Shown here in pieces: positions 19,369-28,112 of a stretch of 64,000 nt of DNA (the first letter of the stretch is position 1; each line of letters opens with the position of its first letter). A program made the position numbers and the translations under genes. The notes below the pieces were generated by a model. The model made no database searches. It worked only from the letters and a program-made list of their open reading frames with translations, and was not told where the DNA came from. The stretch comes from Rhodobacteraceae bacterium UBA6796 (GTDB lineage: Bacteria > Pseudomonadota > Alphaproteobacteria > Rhodobacterales > Rhodobacteraceae), in the NCBI GenBank assembly GCA_002452815.1, contig DKFM01000003.1, positions 204,447-268,446 on the forward strand, given 5' to 3'.

Positions 19369-19830
19369 ATGCTGAAACATCTGATCCTGTGCGCGGCGCT
19401 GCTGCTGCCGCTTGGCCCGGCCTTCGCGGTGCAACCCGACGAGGTATTGCCCGACCCGGCGATGGAAGCGCGCGCCCGCACGATCAGCCAGGTGCTGCGC
19501 TGCCCGGTCTGCCAGGGCGAGAATATCGACGAATCGAATGCCGAAGTGTCGCGCGATCTGCGGCTTCTGGTGCGCGAACGGCTGGTTGCGGGCGACAGCG
19601 ACAGCGAGGTGCTGGACTACATCACCAACCGTTACGGCGAATATGTGCTGTTCGAGCCGGAAAAGACCGGCGCCAATCTGGTGCTGTGGTATCTGGGGCC
19701 GGCGGCGCTGATCGTCGCGCTTGGCGGTGCGCTGATCTATCTGCGCAGCCGCAGGCGGGATCTGAATACCCCCGTCGCGGGGTTGAGCGCCGATGAAGAG
19801 GCGCGGCTCAAGGAACTGATGGGCGACTGA
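19369..19830 (+). CDS. ccmH: Cytochrome c biogenesis protein CcmH (Ccl2-type)
   Basis: 153 aa. Residues 1-20 form a cleavable signal peptide (LLLPLGPAFA). The thiol pair is in VLRCPVCQGENIDESNA (residues about 44-56), the conserved RCPVCQ motif with which CcmH reduces the CxxCH cysteines of apocytochrome c. A single membrane helix at about residues 103-124 anchors it with a short cytoplasmic tail. It lacks the fused CcmI-type TPR region, so CcmI should be a separate gene elsewhere. Starts five bases after ccmF. Confidence 0.95.
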   Translation: MLKHLILCAALLLPLGPAFAVQPDEVLPDPAMEARARTISQVLRCPVCQGENIDESNAEVSRDLRLLVRERLVAGDSDSEVLDYITNRYGEYVLFEPEKTGANLVLWYLGPAALIVALGGALIYLRSRRRDLNTPVAGLSADEEARLKELMGD

Positions 19831-19923
19831 TCCTCTCGCCGAGTTTCGCGTGACGCACGGTTTTGCTTCCGTCGCCGCGCAGGCGCGGTAATCTGGTGCG
19901 AATGCATCAGGGAGGAACCAACC

Positions 19924-20700
19924 ATGCCGTATCAGGCGATCCGCTACGAAATTTCCGAAGGCATGGCGGTGATTACGCTCAATCGCCCCGAGGTGATGAA
20001 CGCGCTCAGCAGCCAGATGCGCGCCGAGTTGCTGGAGGCGTTGAAGCGCGCTACGGGCGAGGCGCGGGTGATCGTGCTGACCGGGGCAGGGCGGGCGTTT
20101 TGTTCGGGGCAGGATCTGGGGGATGGCGCGATGGCGGCGGGCCTGGATCTGGAGCGGGTGCTGCGCGACGAATACGAACCGATGCTGAAGGCGATCTACG
20201 AATGTCCGATTCCGGTGATCGCAGCGGTCAATGGCGCGGCGGCGGGGGCGGGGGCGAACCTTGCGCTGGCGGCGGATGTGGTGATTGCGGCGCAATCGGC
20301 GGCCTTCATGCAGGCCTTCACCCGGATCGGGCTGATGCCGGATGCGGGCGGCACCTACTGGCTGCCGCGTCAGGTCGGATTTGCGCGCGCGATGGGGCTG
20401 GCGCTGTTTGCCGACAAGATCGGCGCCGAACTGGCCGCGCAATGGGGTCTGATCTGGGAAGCGGTGGCCGATGTCGATTTCGAACATCACTGGCGCGCCC
20501 GGGCCGCGCATCTGGCCAAGGGACCGACAGCGGCCTACGGGGCGGTGAAACGGGCCCTGCGCGATGGCTATGGCAACGATCTGTCGCAGCAACTGGAGTT
20601 GGAGGCGCAGCTGCAGGGCGGGCTGGGCGCCACCCGCGATTTCCGCGAAGGCGTGATGGCCTTCCTGGAAAAACGCGCGCCGCATTTCGAGGGGCGCTGA
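19924..20700 (+). CDS. Enoyl-CoA hydratase/isomerase family protein (PaaG-like)
   Basis: 258 aa crotonase-fold protein with a strong SD (GGGAGG). Motifs: VITLNRPEVMNALSSQMRAE, GAGRAFCSGQDL, and the oxyanion-hole segment PVIAAVNGAAAGAGANLALA, followed by the acid residue region IGLMPDAGGTYWLPR. The DAGG variant, rather than the paired glutamates of classical hydratases, is characteristic of PaaG-type ring-opening isomerases (2-(1,2-epoxy-dihydrophenyl)acetyl-CoA isomerase). No other paa gene is nearby, so a general enoyl-CoA isomerase role remains possible. Confidence 0.87.
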   Translation: MPYQAIRYEISEGMAVITLNRPEVMNALSSQMRAELLEALKRATGEARVIVLTGAGRAFCSGQDLGDGAMAAGLDLERVLRDEYEPMLKAIYECPIPVIAAVNGAAAGAGANLALAADVVIAAQSAAFMQAFTRIGLMPDAGGTYWLPRQVGFARAMGLALFADKIGAELAAQWGLIWEAVADVDFEHHWRARAAHLAKGPTAAYGAVKRALRDGYGNDLSQQLELEAQLQGGLGATRDFREGVMAFLEKRAPHFEGR

Positions 20701-20746
20701 GCCGCCCCCTTGCCCCGCGCGGTCCTGCGCGCTAGCCAAGGGCTGT

Positions 20747-20832
20747 GCGGGCGTGGCGAAATGGTAGACGCATGGGACTTAAACTCCCTCGGGCGCAAGC
20801 CCATGCCGGTTCGAGTCCGGCCGCCCGCACCA
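20747..20832 (+). tRNA. tRNA-Leu(TAA)
   Basis: 86 nt. Acceptor arms GCGGGCG (20747-20753) and CGCCCGC (20822-20828) pair perfectly, followed by A and an encoded CCA. The anticodon loop CTTAAAC gives anticodon TAA; the D arm reads TGGCGAAATGGTAGACGC, and a long class II variable arm (CTCGGGCGCAAGCCCATG region) and the T loop GGTTCGAGTCC are present. It reads UUA/UUG leucine codons, which are rare in this GC-rich genome. It stands alone between two coding genes. Confidence 0.97.
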
Positions 20833-20934
20833 ACTTGCCGGCTCTGTGATGATCGTGCTGCGGTGCGGGCGGATTCCACCCTTGCCCCAGCCCGAGCCTG
20901 CCCCTAAACCCGTGGGCAACGAAGGGGGGACCGT

Positions 20935-22722
20935 ATGGCACGCAGACCGCAGGCACCGATCGAGGATCGGCCGACGACCAAACGCATCGGCGCACTCAAG
21001 GGTCTGGCACCGTTTGTCGCGCCCTACAAGCTGACCGCGATCGCCGCGCTGGCGGCGCTGGCGCTGACCGCCTCGATCAGCCTGATCCTGCCGCTGGCGG
21101 TGCGCCGCGTGGTCGACGGTTTCCAGCAAGGCGCGCAGCTGCTGGACGAATATTTCACCGCGGCGCTGGTGATCGCAGGCCTGCTGGCCCTGGGCACGGG
21201 TGCGCGCTACTACCTTGTCACCCGGTTCGGCGAGCGGGTCGTGGCCGACATTCGCAAGGCCGTCTTCGACCGCGTTCTGGGCATGAGCCCGGCGTTTTTC
21301 GAACGCATCCTGACCGGCGAGATCATCAGCCGGATCACCACCGACACCACGCTGATCCTGTCGGTGATCGGCTCGTCGGTGTCGGTGGCGCTGCGCAACG
21401 TGCTGATCTTGCTGGGCGGCATGACGATGTTGCTCATCACTTCGGCCAAGCTGACCGGGCTGGTGCTGCTGGTGGTGCCTGCTGTCGTCGTGCCGATCAT
21501 CGTGCTGGGCCGCCGCCTGCGGGTTCTGTCGCGTGAAAACCAGGACTGGATCGCCAATTCCTCGGGCGCGGCGTCCGAGGCGCTGCTGTCGGCGCAGACC
21601 GTGCAGGCCTTCACCCATGAACCGCAGACCCGCGCGGCCTTTGCGGACGTGACGGAAAAAAGCTTTGCCTCGGCGCATAAGCGGATTTCGACGCGCGCGG
21701 TGATGACGGTGATCGTGATCTTCCTGGTCTTTGCGGGGGTCGTGGGGGTGCTGTGGGTCGGCGCGCGCGACGTGCGCATGGGCCAGATGTCGGTGGGCGA
21801 GCTGGTGCAGTTCGTGATCTATGCGGTGATGGTTGCGGGTTCGGTGGGCGCGCTGTCGGAAATCTGGGGCGAGATCCAGCGCGCGGCGGGGGCGACGGAA
21901 CGTCTGGTCGAACTGCTGTCGGCCGAGGACAGCGTGAAGGACCCCACGCATCCGGTGCCGCTGCCGATGCCCGCGCGCGGCGAGCTGCGCTTTGAAGATG
22001 TCAGCTTCCACTATCCCTCGCGGCCGGAAACCTCGGCGCTGGATCATGTCACGCTGCATATCGCGCCGGGCGAGACGGTGGCGCTGGTCGGGCCTTCGGG
22101 CGCGGGCAAGACCACGGTCATTCAACTGATCCAGCGGTTCTGGGACCCGGAGACGGGCCGCGTGACGCTGGACGGCTACGACCTGCGCGATCTGGCGCGG
22201 CACGATTTCCGCCATGCCATCGCGCTGGTGCCGCAAGACCCGGTGATCTTTGCCGCCTCGGCGCGCGAAAATATCCGCTTTGGCCGCCCCGATGCCACCG
22301 ATCATCAGGTCGAAGAGGCCGCGCGCGCCGCGCATGCCTATGACTTCCTGGCGGCACTGCCGCAGGGGTTTGATACCTATGTCGGCGAGCGCGGCGTGAT
22401 GCTGTCGGGCGGGCAGAAGCAACGCATCGCGATTGCACGGGCGATCCTGCGCGATGCGCCCGTTCTGCTGCTGGACGAGGCGACCTCGGCGCTGGATGCG
22501 GCGTCCGAACGTGAAGTGCAAGCGGCGGTCGAACGGCTGGCCGTGGGGCGCACCACGATCATCGTCGCACACCGTCTGGCCACGGTGAAGAAGGCCGACC
22601 GCATCGTCGTCTTCGACGAAGGCCGCATCATCGCGCAGGGCACGCATGATGCGCTGGTTGCCGAAGGCGGGCTTTATGCCGAACTCGCGCGGCTGCAATT
22701 CACCGACGGCGCCGCCGTCTGA
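20935..22722 (+). CDS. ABC transporter, fused permease-ATPase (MsbA/LmrA-like exporter)
   Basis: 595 aa half-transporter. Residues about 35-330 form a six-helix exporter membrane domain (ARYYLVTRFGERVVADIRK, GEIISRITTDTTLI). The ATPase domain shows Walker A GPSGAGKTTV, Q-loop PQDPVIFAAS, signature LSGGQKQRIAIARAILRD, Walker B VLLLDEATSALD and the switch histidine in IIVAHRL. Exporters of this class work as dimers and move lipids, peptides or drugs out of the cytoplasm; the substrate is not evident. Located just after tRNA-Leu. Confidence 0.93.
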   Translation: MARRPQAPIEDRPTTKRIGALKGLAPFVAPYKLTAIAALAALALTASISLILPLAVRRVVDGFQQGAQLLDEYFTAALVIAGLLALGTGARYYLVTRFGERVVADIRKAVFDRVLGMSPAFFERILTGEIISRITTDTTLILSVIGSSVSVALRNVLILLGGMTMLLITSAKLTGLVLLVVPAVVVPIIVLGRRLRVLSRENQDWIANSSGAASEALLSAQTVQAFTHEPQTRAAFADVTEKSFASAHKRISTRAVMTVIVIFLVFAGVVGVLWVGARDVRMGQMSVGELVQFVIYAVMVAGSVGALSEIWGEIQRAAGATERLVELLSAEDSVKDPTHPVPLPMPARGELRFEDVSFHYPSRPETSALDHVTLHIAPGETVALVGPSGAGKTTVIQLIQRFWDPETGRVTLDGYDLRDLARHDFRHAIALVPQDPVIFAASARENIRFGRPDATDHQVEEAARAAHAYDFLAALPQGFDTYVGERGVMLSGGQKQRIAIARAILRDAPVLLLDEATSALDAASEREVQAAVERLAVGRTTIIVAHRLATVKKADRIVVFDEGRIIAQGTHDALVAEGGLYAELARLQFTDGAAV

Positions 22723-22781
22723 ACGGCGTCGGCGCGACAGGACGCAGGAGGGAAAGCCCGAAGATTTTCCCCTGTTCGATG

Positions 22782-22793
22782 TCATTCGAATGA
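22782..22793. promoter_or_regulatory. Palindrome upstream of the LysM gene
   Basis: TCATTCGAATGA is a perfect 12-base palindrome 75 bp upstream of the BON-LysM ATG, a reasonable operator position. Nothing identifies its binding protein. Confidence 0.3.
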
Positions 22794-22867
22794 TGCACCC
22801 TGTGCCTATGGTGTCGCTGGCCCGCCCGGGCCGGTCGCACGATCTGGTGCATTGGAAGGAGTGAAAC

Positions 22868-23311
22868 ATGGGTCTGTGGAATTTCGTCAAGGGTGCGGGC
22901 AAATCTTTGTTCGGCTCGAAAGCCGAAGCCGCCGAGGCGCCGAAGGAAGAGGTGCTGAAAGCCGAGCTGAAAGACCTTGGTCTGAACACCGAAGGGGTCG
23001 AACTGACGGTCGAGGGCGACAAGGTCGTCGTCTCGGGCAAGGCGGTCGACGCCGAGACCAAGGAAAAGATCATTCTTGCCGTGGGCAACGTCGATGGCGT
23101 GGCCTCGGTCGAAACCTCGCATGACGACGACACTGCCGACGCGGTGTTCCATACCGTCGAAAAGGGCGACACGCTTTCGGCGATTGCGAAAAAGACGCTG
23201 GGCAATGCCAACCGCTACATGGAAATCTTTGAAGCCAACAAGCCGATGCTGACCCACCCGGACAAGATCTATCCGGGGCAGGTGCTGCGCATCCCCGGTG
23301 GCAAGGCCTGA
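22868..23311 (+). CDS. BON-LysM domain protein (Kbp/YgaU-like)
   Basis: 147 aa with SD AAGGAG. Residues about 25-88 form a BON-like domain (VEGDKVVVSGKAVDAETKEK, VGNVDGVASVET) and residues about 96-143 a LysM domain (HTVEKGDTLSAIAKKTLGNA, IFEANKPMLTHPDKIYPGQ, LRIP). This is the architecture and length of E. coli Kbp (YgaU), a potassium-binding stress protein. No signal peptide is visible, as in Kbp, so it may be cytoplasmic. A potassium role here is by analogy only. Confidence 0.9.
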   Translation: MGLWNFVKGAGKSLFGSKAEAAEAPKEEVLKAELKDLGLNTEGVELTVEGDKVVVSGKAVDAETKEKIILAVGNVDGVASVETSHDDDTADAVFHTVEKGDTLSAIAKKTLGNANRYMEIFEANKPMLTHPDKIYPGQVLRIPGGKA

Positions 23312-23332
23312 TCCATTGGCCATAGAAGTTTG

Positions 23333-23361
23333 CAGGGCGGCTCGTATCCCGGGCCGCCCTG
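23333..23361 (+). terminator. Possible terminator after the LysM gene
   Basis: CAGGGCGGC (23333-23341) pairs with GCCGCCCTG (23353-23361) across an 11-base loop, 21 bp after the stop. The following TGCATTTCC has only a weak T tract, so efficiency is doubtful. Confidence 0.4.
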
Positions 23362-23511
23362 TGCATTTCCGGGGGGCGCGGCGGTCCCCTGTCCAAACGT
23401 CAACCGGGCTGTGACGTGACGTTTCAGCCCCGCCCTACCCTTGCCGCCACGGGGCCTTTTGCCGCATGGTGAGGGCCAGGTTCGCGGAGGAACGAGCCGA
23501 GGGAGGGACTT

Positions 23512-25401
23512 ATGCCGACATTTGCATCCATCGCGGATCGCGATGCTGTTGAAGCTGAAATGCCGTGGGAAGCGCGCGAGCGGGCGACCACGATGTACGA
23601 TTTTCTGTCGCGGGCCAAGGCCGCGCATGGTGCCCGTCCGGCACTGTCCTTCCAGATCACCTCGGGGCCCAAGGACCGGGCCGAGACCCTGACCTGGGCG
23701 CAGCTGCATGCGCGGGTCACCCAGGTTGCGAACCTGCTGCGCAAGCTGGGGGTGGGCGAGACCGACACGGTCGCCTACCTGCTGCCGAACTGCCTGGAAA
23801 CGGCGGTCACGCTGCTGGCGGGGTCGGTCGCGGGCATCGTCAACCCGGTCAACCCCTTGCTGGAAGCCGAACAGATCGCCGCGATCCTGCGCGAAACCAA
23901 GACCAAGGTTCTGGTCACGCTGAAAAGCTTTCCCAAAAGCGATATCGCCCAGAAGGCGGCCGAGGCGGTCAAGCACGCGCCCAATGTGCAGACCGTGCTG
24001 GAAATCGACCTCAACCGTTATCTGAGCCCGCCGAAAAGCCTGATCGTGCCCTTTATCCGGCCGAAAACGCCGCTGAAGCATCATGCCGATGTGTTCAACT
24101 TCAACACCGAAGCGGCCAAGATGCCGGGCGACAAGCTGATGTTCGCGGATTCGGCGGGCGACCGTGTGGCCGCCTATTTCCATACCGGCGGCACCACCGG
24201 CATGCCGAAGGTGGCGCAGCACAAATATTCGGGGATGATCTATAACGGCTGGCTGGGCGGCAAGCTGCTGTTCGACGAGAGCGACGTGATGATCTGTCCG
24301 CTGCCGCTGTTCCATGTGTTCGCGGCCTATCCGATCCTGATGTCGGCGATCGACGCGGGCGCGCATGTGGTGCTGCCGACGCCCGCGGGCTATCGCGGCG
24401 AAGGGGTGTTCGACAATTTCTGGAAATTGGTCGAACGTTGGCAGGTTACCTTCCTGATTACCGTGCCCACCGCGATTGCCGCGCTGATGCAGCGCAAGGT
24501 CGATGCAGACATCTCCAGCCTGCGCACGGCGATTTCCGGCTCTGCGCCGCTGCCGGTCGAGCTTTACAACCGCTTCAAAGAGGCGACCGGGGTCGAGATC
24601 TGCGAAGGCTACGGGTTGACCGAGGCGACCTGTCTGGTCGCGGTGAACCCGGTCGACGGGCATAAGAAAGTGGGCTCGGTCGGGATTCCGCTGCCCTACA
24701 CCCATGTCCGCATCCTGCGCAAAACCAATGGCGCCTTTATCGAATGCGACGTCGACGAGGTGGGCGAGATTTGCGTGGCCAACCCCGGTGTGTTCGAAGG
24801 GTCGACCTATACCGAGGCTGACAAGAACCACGATCTGTTTGCCGAAGACCGCTTCTTGCGCACCGGCGATCTGGGGCGGATCGACCCGGACGGCTATTTG
24901 TGGATCACCGGGCGCGCCAAGGATCTGATCATCCGCGGCGGGCACAACATCGACCCCGCCGAAATCGAGGAGGCGCTGCTGATCCACCCGGCGGTGGCCT
25001 TCGCAGGCGCCATCGGCCAGCCTGACAGCTTCGCGGGCGAATTGCCCTGCGTCTATGTCGAACTGATCGCAGGGGCCACGGTCAGCAGCGAAGAGCTGGC
25101 CGCGCATGCGAAACGGCACATCCATGAACGCGCCGCGATCCCCAAGCATATCGAGGTGATGGACGAATTGCCGAAAACCGCGGTTGGCAAGATATTCAAA
25201 CCCGATCTGCGCAAGCGTGCCATCACCCGGGTGCTGGATGCGGCGCTGGCCGAGGCGGGTATTCCGGCGCATGTCGTGTCCGTGGTCGAGGACAAGAAAC
25301 GCGGTCTGGTCGCGCAAATCGCGACCACCGGCACGGTGGATGACGATGCGCTCAAGCACAAGCTGGGCGAGTTCACCGTGGCATGGGACTGGGCGAAGTA
25401 A
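23512..25401 (+). CDS. Acyl-CoA synthetase (AMP-forming)
   Basis: 629 aa member of the ANL adenylating family. The ATP-binding P-loop is AAYFHTGGTTGMPKVAQHK (about residues 222-238); other motifs are EGYGLTEATC, TGDLGRIDPDGYLWITGRAK with the invariant Asp and Arg, IIRGGHNIDPAEIEEAL, and the catalytic lysine in LPKTAVGKIFKPDLR. It activates a carboxylic acid, probably a fatty or aryl acid, to its CoA thioester for beta-oxidation. The chain-length specificity cannot be read. The C-terminus carries about 50 residues beyond the catalytic lysine, slightly longer than the minimum. Confidence 0.92.
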   Translation: MPTFASIADRDAVEAEMPWEARERATTMYDFLSRAKAAHGARPALSFQITSGPKDRAETLTWAQLHARVTQVANLLRKLGVGETDTVAYLLPNCLETAVTLLAGSVAGIVNPVNPLLEAEQIAAILRETKTKVLVTLKSFPKSDIAQKAAEAVKHAPNVQTVLEIDLNRYLSPPKSLIVPFIRPKTPLKHHADVFNFNTEAAKMPGDKLMFADSAGDRVAAYFHTGGTTGMPKVAQHKYSGMIYNGWLGGKLLFDESDVMICPLPLFHVFAAYPILMSAIDAGAHVVLPTPAGYRGEGVFDNFWKLVERWQVTFLITVPTAIAALMQRKVDADISSLRTAISGSAPLPVELYNRFKEATGVEICEGYGLTEATCLVAVNPVDGHKKVGSVGIPLPYTHVRILRKTNGAFIECDVDEVGEICVANPGVFEGSTYTEADKNHDLFAEDRFLRTGDLGRIDPDGYLWITGRAKDLIIRGGHNIDPAEIEEALLIHPAVAFAGAIGQPDSFAGELPCVYVELIAGATVSSEELAAHAKRHIHERAAIPKHIEVMDELPKTAVGKIFKPDLRKRAITRVLDAALAEAGIPAHVVSVVEDKKRGLVAQIATTGTVDDDALKHKLGEFTVAWDWAK

Positions 25402-25408
25402 GCTGCGG

Positions 25409-25434
25409 GCCGCGCCCCTATGGGCGCGGCTTGT
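25409..25434 (+). terminator. Terminator after the acyl-CoA synthetase
   Basis: GCCGCGCCC (25409-25417) and GGGCGCGGC (25422-25430) form a perfect nine-pair stem with a CTAT loop, eight bases after the stop, followed by TTGT. The T tract is short. Confidence 0.55.
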
Positions 25435-25497
25435 GCTGACGCGCGGCTTGCCTTTCCCTCTGCCGGCTCCTAAGCCGGAGCAAAGATGGAGGGACCG

Positions 25498-26031
25498 ATG
25501 GCGGTAATTGATGATCTGAAAGCCCGCGCGGGCGGCGTTTGCGAATTCTGTGGCGCGGCCGAGGGGCTGGCGGCGCAGGATCTGGCGGGCACGGACGAGC
25601 AGCTTCTGCTGTGCGAAACCTGCCGCTCGGATGACGCCCCCGAGGCGCATTGGCGCTGCCTTGAAGGGGCGGCGTGGTCGGCGATCCCTGCCGTTCAGGC
25701 CGCTGTCTGGCGCAAGCTTGGGCAGATCGACGCGCCCTGGGCGCAAGAGGCGCGCGACGGCATGATGCTGGAACCCGAGGTGCAGGCCCTGGCCGAGGCC
25801 GGGCAGGTGGCGGCAGGCGTGGTGCATCGCGACAGCAACGGTGCCATTCTGGCGCAGGGCGATACCGTCACGCTGATCAAGGATCTGCCGGTCAAGGGCG
25901 CAGGCTTCACCGCCAAACGCGGCACCGCTGTGCGCGGAATTTCCCTTGTGGCCGACAATCCCGCGCATATCGAAGGCCGCGTCGAAGGCCAGCGCATCGT
26001 GATCCTGACCGAGTTCGTCAAGAAACGGTGA
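25498..26031 (+). CDS. phnA: PhnA-family zinc-ribbon protein
   Basis: 177 aa from the ATG at 25498, chosen because GGAGGG sits seven bases before it; the ATG at 25486 would contain that site. An N-terminal zinc ribbon uses Cys15, Cys18, Cys39 and Cys42 (CEFC...CETC). The C-terminal domain (about residues 112-175) has DSNGAILAQGDTVTLIKDLP and FTAKRGTAVRGISLV, the PhnA/YjdM core. Despite the name, the family is not required for phosphonate breakdown and its function is unclear. No phn genes adjoin. Confidence 0.88.
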   Translation: MAVIDDLKARAGGVCEFCGAAEGLAAQDLAGTDEQLLLCETCRSDDAPEAHWRCLEGAAWSAIPAVQAAVWRKLGQIDAPWAQEARDGMMLEPEVQALAEAGQVAAGVVHRDSNGAILAQGDTVTLIKDLPVKGAGFTAKRGTAVRGISLVADNPAHIEGRVEGQRIVILTEFVKKR

Positions 26032-26060
26032 TCTGACCAGGCACGCGGGGGGATTGACGA

Positions 26061-26091
26061 AACCGTTGCCACGGATCATCTGGCAACGGTT
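26061..26091. promoter_or_regulatory. Inverted repeat between phnA and the methyltransferase
   Basis: AACCGTTGCC (26061-26070) and GGCAACGGTT (26082-26091) are perfect ten-base arms separated by 11 bases. No T tract follows in either direction. Position 30-60 bp after phnA and 80 bp before the next ATG fits an operator better than a terminator. Confidence 0.4.
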
Positions 26092-26171
26092 CCCTAATCT
26101 GGTCAATCATGCGTCAACCTCTGTCGTAACCCGCTCCTGAACGGCGGCATTTCTCCAGTTCAGGACATCTC

Positions 26172-27107
26172 ATGATACCCCTTCAGTTTTCTTCCGGCGA
26201 TCTGATCGCCGATCGTCGCGCGGACTATGCCGAGGGCTTGTTGGCGGGGGGCGAGGCGGCGGCCGCCGCCGATCTTTATGCGCAGGCGCTGGAAATCGCA
26301 CCGCAGTGGGGCGCCGGCTGGTATCGGCTGGGCGAGATCCGGGCCGATCACGGGCTTGACGGGGCGGCGGACGCGCTGGAACGCGCGCTGCAGCTTGATC
26401 CCGCCGATCCGTTCGGGGCGGCGCTGCGCCGCGATCTGCTGCGCGGTCAGCCCCTGGCAGACACCATGCCCGCAGCCTTCGTCGAGGCGCTGTTCGACCA
26501 ATATGCCGCGCATTTCGATCATGCGCTGGTCGAGACCTTGGACTACCGCGCGCCGCAACTGCTGCGCGCCGGGCTGGCGGGGCGGTTCGCCCGGGTGCTG
26601 GATCTGGGCTGCGGCACCGGGCTGATGGGGGCGGCATTGCGCGATCTGGCCGAGCATCTGGAAGGGTGGGACATCTCGGCCGAGATGCTGCGCGAGGCCG
26701 GGACCAAGCAGATCTACGACCGGCTGGAGAAGGCCGATCTGGGGCGCCTCGATCTGCCCGTGGAAAGCTGGGATCTGATCACCGCGGCGGATGTGTTCCT
26801 GTATCTGGGCGCGCTGGAGCAGATCGTGGGCTGGGTCGCGCAGGCGCTGGTGCCGGGCGGCATTTTCGCCTTCACGGTGGAGCTGAGCGAGGACGCCCCC
26901 GTCATCCTGCGCGAAAGCCGCCGTTACGCCCATTCCGAGGCCTATATCCGCGATCTGCTGGCACAGGCCGGGTTCACCCCGCAGATCACGCGCGCGGTGC
27001 TGCGCATGGACCGGGGCGCCGCGATCGAAGGGCTGGTGGTGCAGGCCACCCGCAGCGCACCGGGCCTGCGGCGGCAATCGGATGGCGAGGATATGGCGGT
27101 GGCGTGA
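26172..27107 (+). CDS. TPR-containing SAM-dependent methyltransferase
   Basis: 311 aa. The N-terminal 85 residues hold about two tetratricopeptide repeats (AAAADLYAQALEIAPQWGAG, ADALERALQLDPADPFG). The C-terminal part is a class I Rossmann methyltransferase: motif I VLDLGCGTGLMGAAL (about residue 140), GWDISAEML, and the LITAADVFLYLGALE and LVPGGIFAFTVE segments. Between them FDQYAAHFDHALVETLDYRA is typical of the family that includes ubiquinone-like and small-molecule methyltransferases. The acceptor is unknown; TPRs suggest a protein partner. Confidence 0.87.
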   Translation: MIPLQFSSGDLIADRRADYAEGLLAGGEAAAAADLYAQALEIAPQWGAGWYRLGEIRADHGLDGAADALERALQLDPADPFGAALRRDLLRGQPLADTMPAAFVEALFDQYAAHFDHALVETLDYRAPQLLRAGLAGRFARVLDLGCGTGLMGAALRDLAEHLEGWDISAEMLREAGTKQIYDRLEKADLGRLDLPVESWDLITAADVFLYLGALEQIVGWVAQALVPGGIFAFTVELSEDAPVILRESRRYAHSEAYIRDLLAQAGFTPQITRAVLRMDRGAAIEGLVVQATRSAPGLRRQSDGEDMAVA

Positions 27108-27175
27108 GGCAACACGCGCGGTTTTCCTGACCGGAGTTTGCGCTATGCTGGGGCATCACGACCACGGGGGCAGGG

Positions 27176-27934
27176 ATGAACTGGCTGGCTTATGAGCATT
27201 ATTCCTATGCGGCGCTGGCAGTTCTGGGCACGCTGGCGGCCGTGTGGCTGGTACATTGGCTTGCTCATCACGGCATGCTGGCCGGGCGGCTGGAGCGGTT
27301 CCGGGGCGTGGCACCGCCGTTTCTGAACGTGAATGCGATGCTGTTTGGCCTGACCTTGGCCTTCATTGCGAATGATACCTGGTCGGCGCGCGACCGGGCG
27401 ATGGATGCGGTGCTGCGCGAAGCTGACAATCTGCGCAGTTTGCTGGTGCTGGCCGAGGTGCTGCCCGCGCAGCAGCAGGCTGCGCTGACGGGGGCGGTGC
27501 GCGACTATGGCACACAGGTGGCGGCGGAGTTCGGCGCATTGCGCACGCGCGAGGTGGCGCCTGGTGCGTCGGTGGCTGCGGATGCCATGCTGCGACTGGT
27601 CGCGGGGCCCGGGTTGGCGCAAGCGGCGGGCGACGTGCTGCAGGCCGAGATGCTGCGCAAGGTGATGGTGCTGCGCGACGACCGCGATCTGCGGGTCTCG
27701 TTGTCGCGCACGCATCTGAACCCGTTGAAATGGCTGGGAATGGCGGCGCTGGGGTTCCTGACCATCCTGTCAATCGCGGTGGTGCATCTGGAGACGCCCC
27801 GCGCCGGGATGCTGGCGATTGCGCTTTTTGCACTCGCTGCCGCGCCATCTGCGGCAATCGTTCTGGTGCAGGGAAATCCGTTTCAGCAACCTGCCGCGAT
27901 TTCAGCCGAGGCGATTGTAGAGGCGGTGCGCTAG
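27176..27934 (+). CDS. DUF4239-like membrane protein
   Basis: 252 aa. Four hydrophobic helices are visible, around residues 12-30, 46-66, 184-202 and 208-226, enclosing a soluble central domain with ANDTWSARDRAMDAVLREAD and NLRSLLVLAEVLP. The WxxRDRAxxAVxxEAxxLRxL pattern between helices resembles the bestrophin-like DUF4239 family, a recognition made from memory. No function is known. The intergenic repeat copy B starts at the last base of its stop codon. Confidence 0.7.
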   Translation: MNWLAYEHYSYAALAVLGTLAAVWLVHWLAHHGMLAGRLERFRGVAPPFLNVNAMLFGLTLAFIANDTWSARDRAMDAVLREADNLRSLLVLAEVLPAQQQAALTGAVRDYGTQVAAEFGALRTREVAPGASVAADAMLRLVAGPGLAQAAGDVLQAEMLRKVMVLRDDRDLRVSLSRTHLNPLKWLGMAALGFLTILSIAVVHLETPRAGMLAIALFALAAAPSAAIVLVQGNPFQQPAAISAEAIVEAVR

Positions 27935-27994
27935 GGGCGCTGCCCCTCTTGGCCTGCGGCCAATTCACCCCGGGATATTTTTGCCAAAGAGAAA
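27934..27994 (+). repeat. Intergenic two-hairpin repeat, copy B
   Basis: Hairpin 1 GGGGC-GCT-GCCCC (27934-27946), hairpin 2 TTGGCC-TGC-GGCCAA (27949-27963), then TTCACCCCGGGATATTTTTG and CCAAAGAGAA. It begins inside the upstream stop codon. Both arms of hairpin 2 differ from copy A in a compensating way. Confidence 0.8.
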
Positions 27995-28081
27995 TCAGAC
28001 GGGGGCCGTGACCTGCGGAGCGGCGGCCGGGGCTGGCGGGCGGAGGCCACGATCACGCAGACATGGTCGTGTCGCAAAAAG

Positions 28082-28108
28082 AAAGGCCGGGGGAAGCCCC
28101 CGGCCTTT
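28082..28108 (-). terminator. Terminator of ettA
   Basis: AAAGGCCGGGGG (28082-28093) pairs with CCCCCGGCCTTT (28097-28108) with an AAG loop, four bases after the ettA stop on the minus strand. In that direction the stem is followed by CTTTTTG after two bases. It could also stop plus-strand transcription from the left. Confidence 0.85.
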
Positions 28109-28112
28109 TGCT

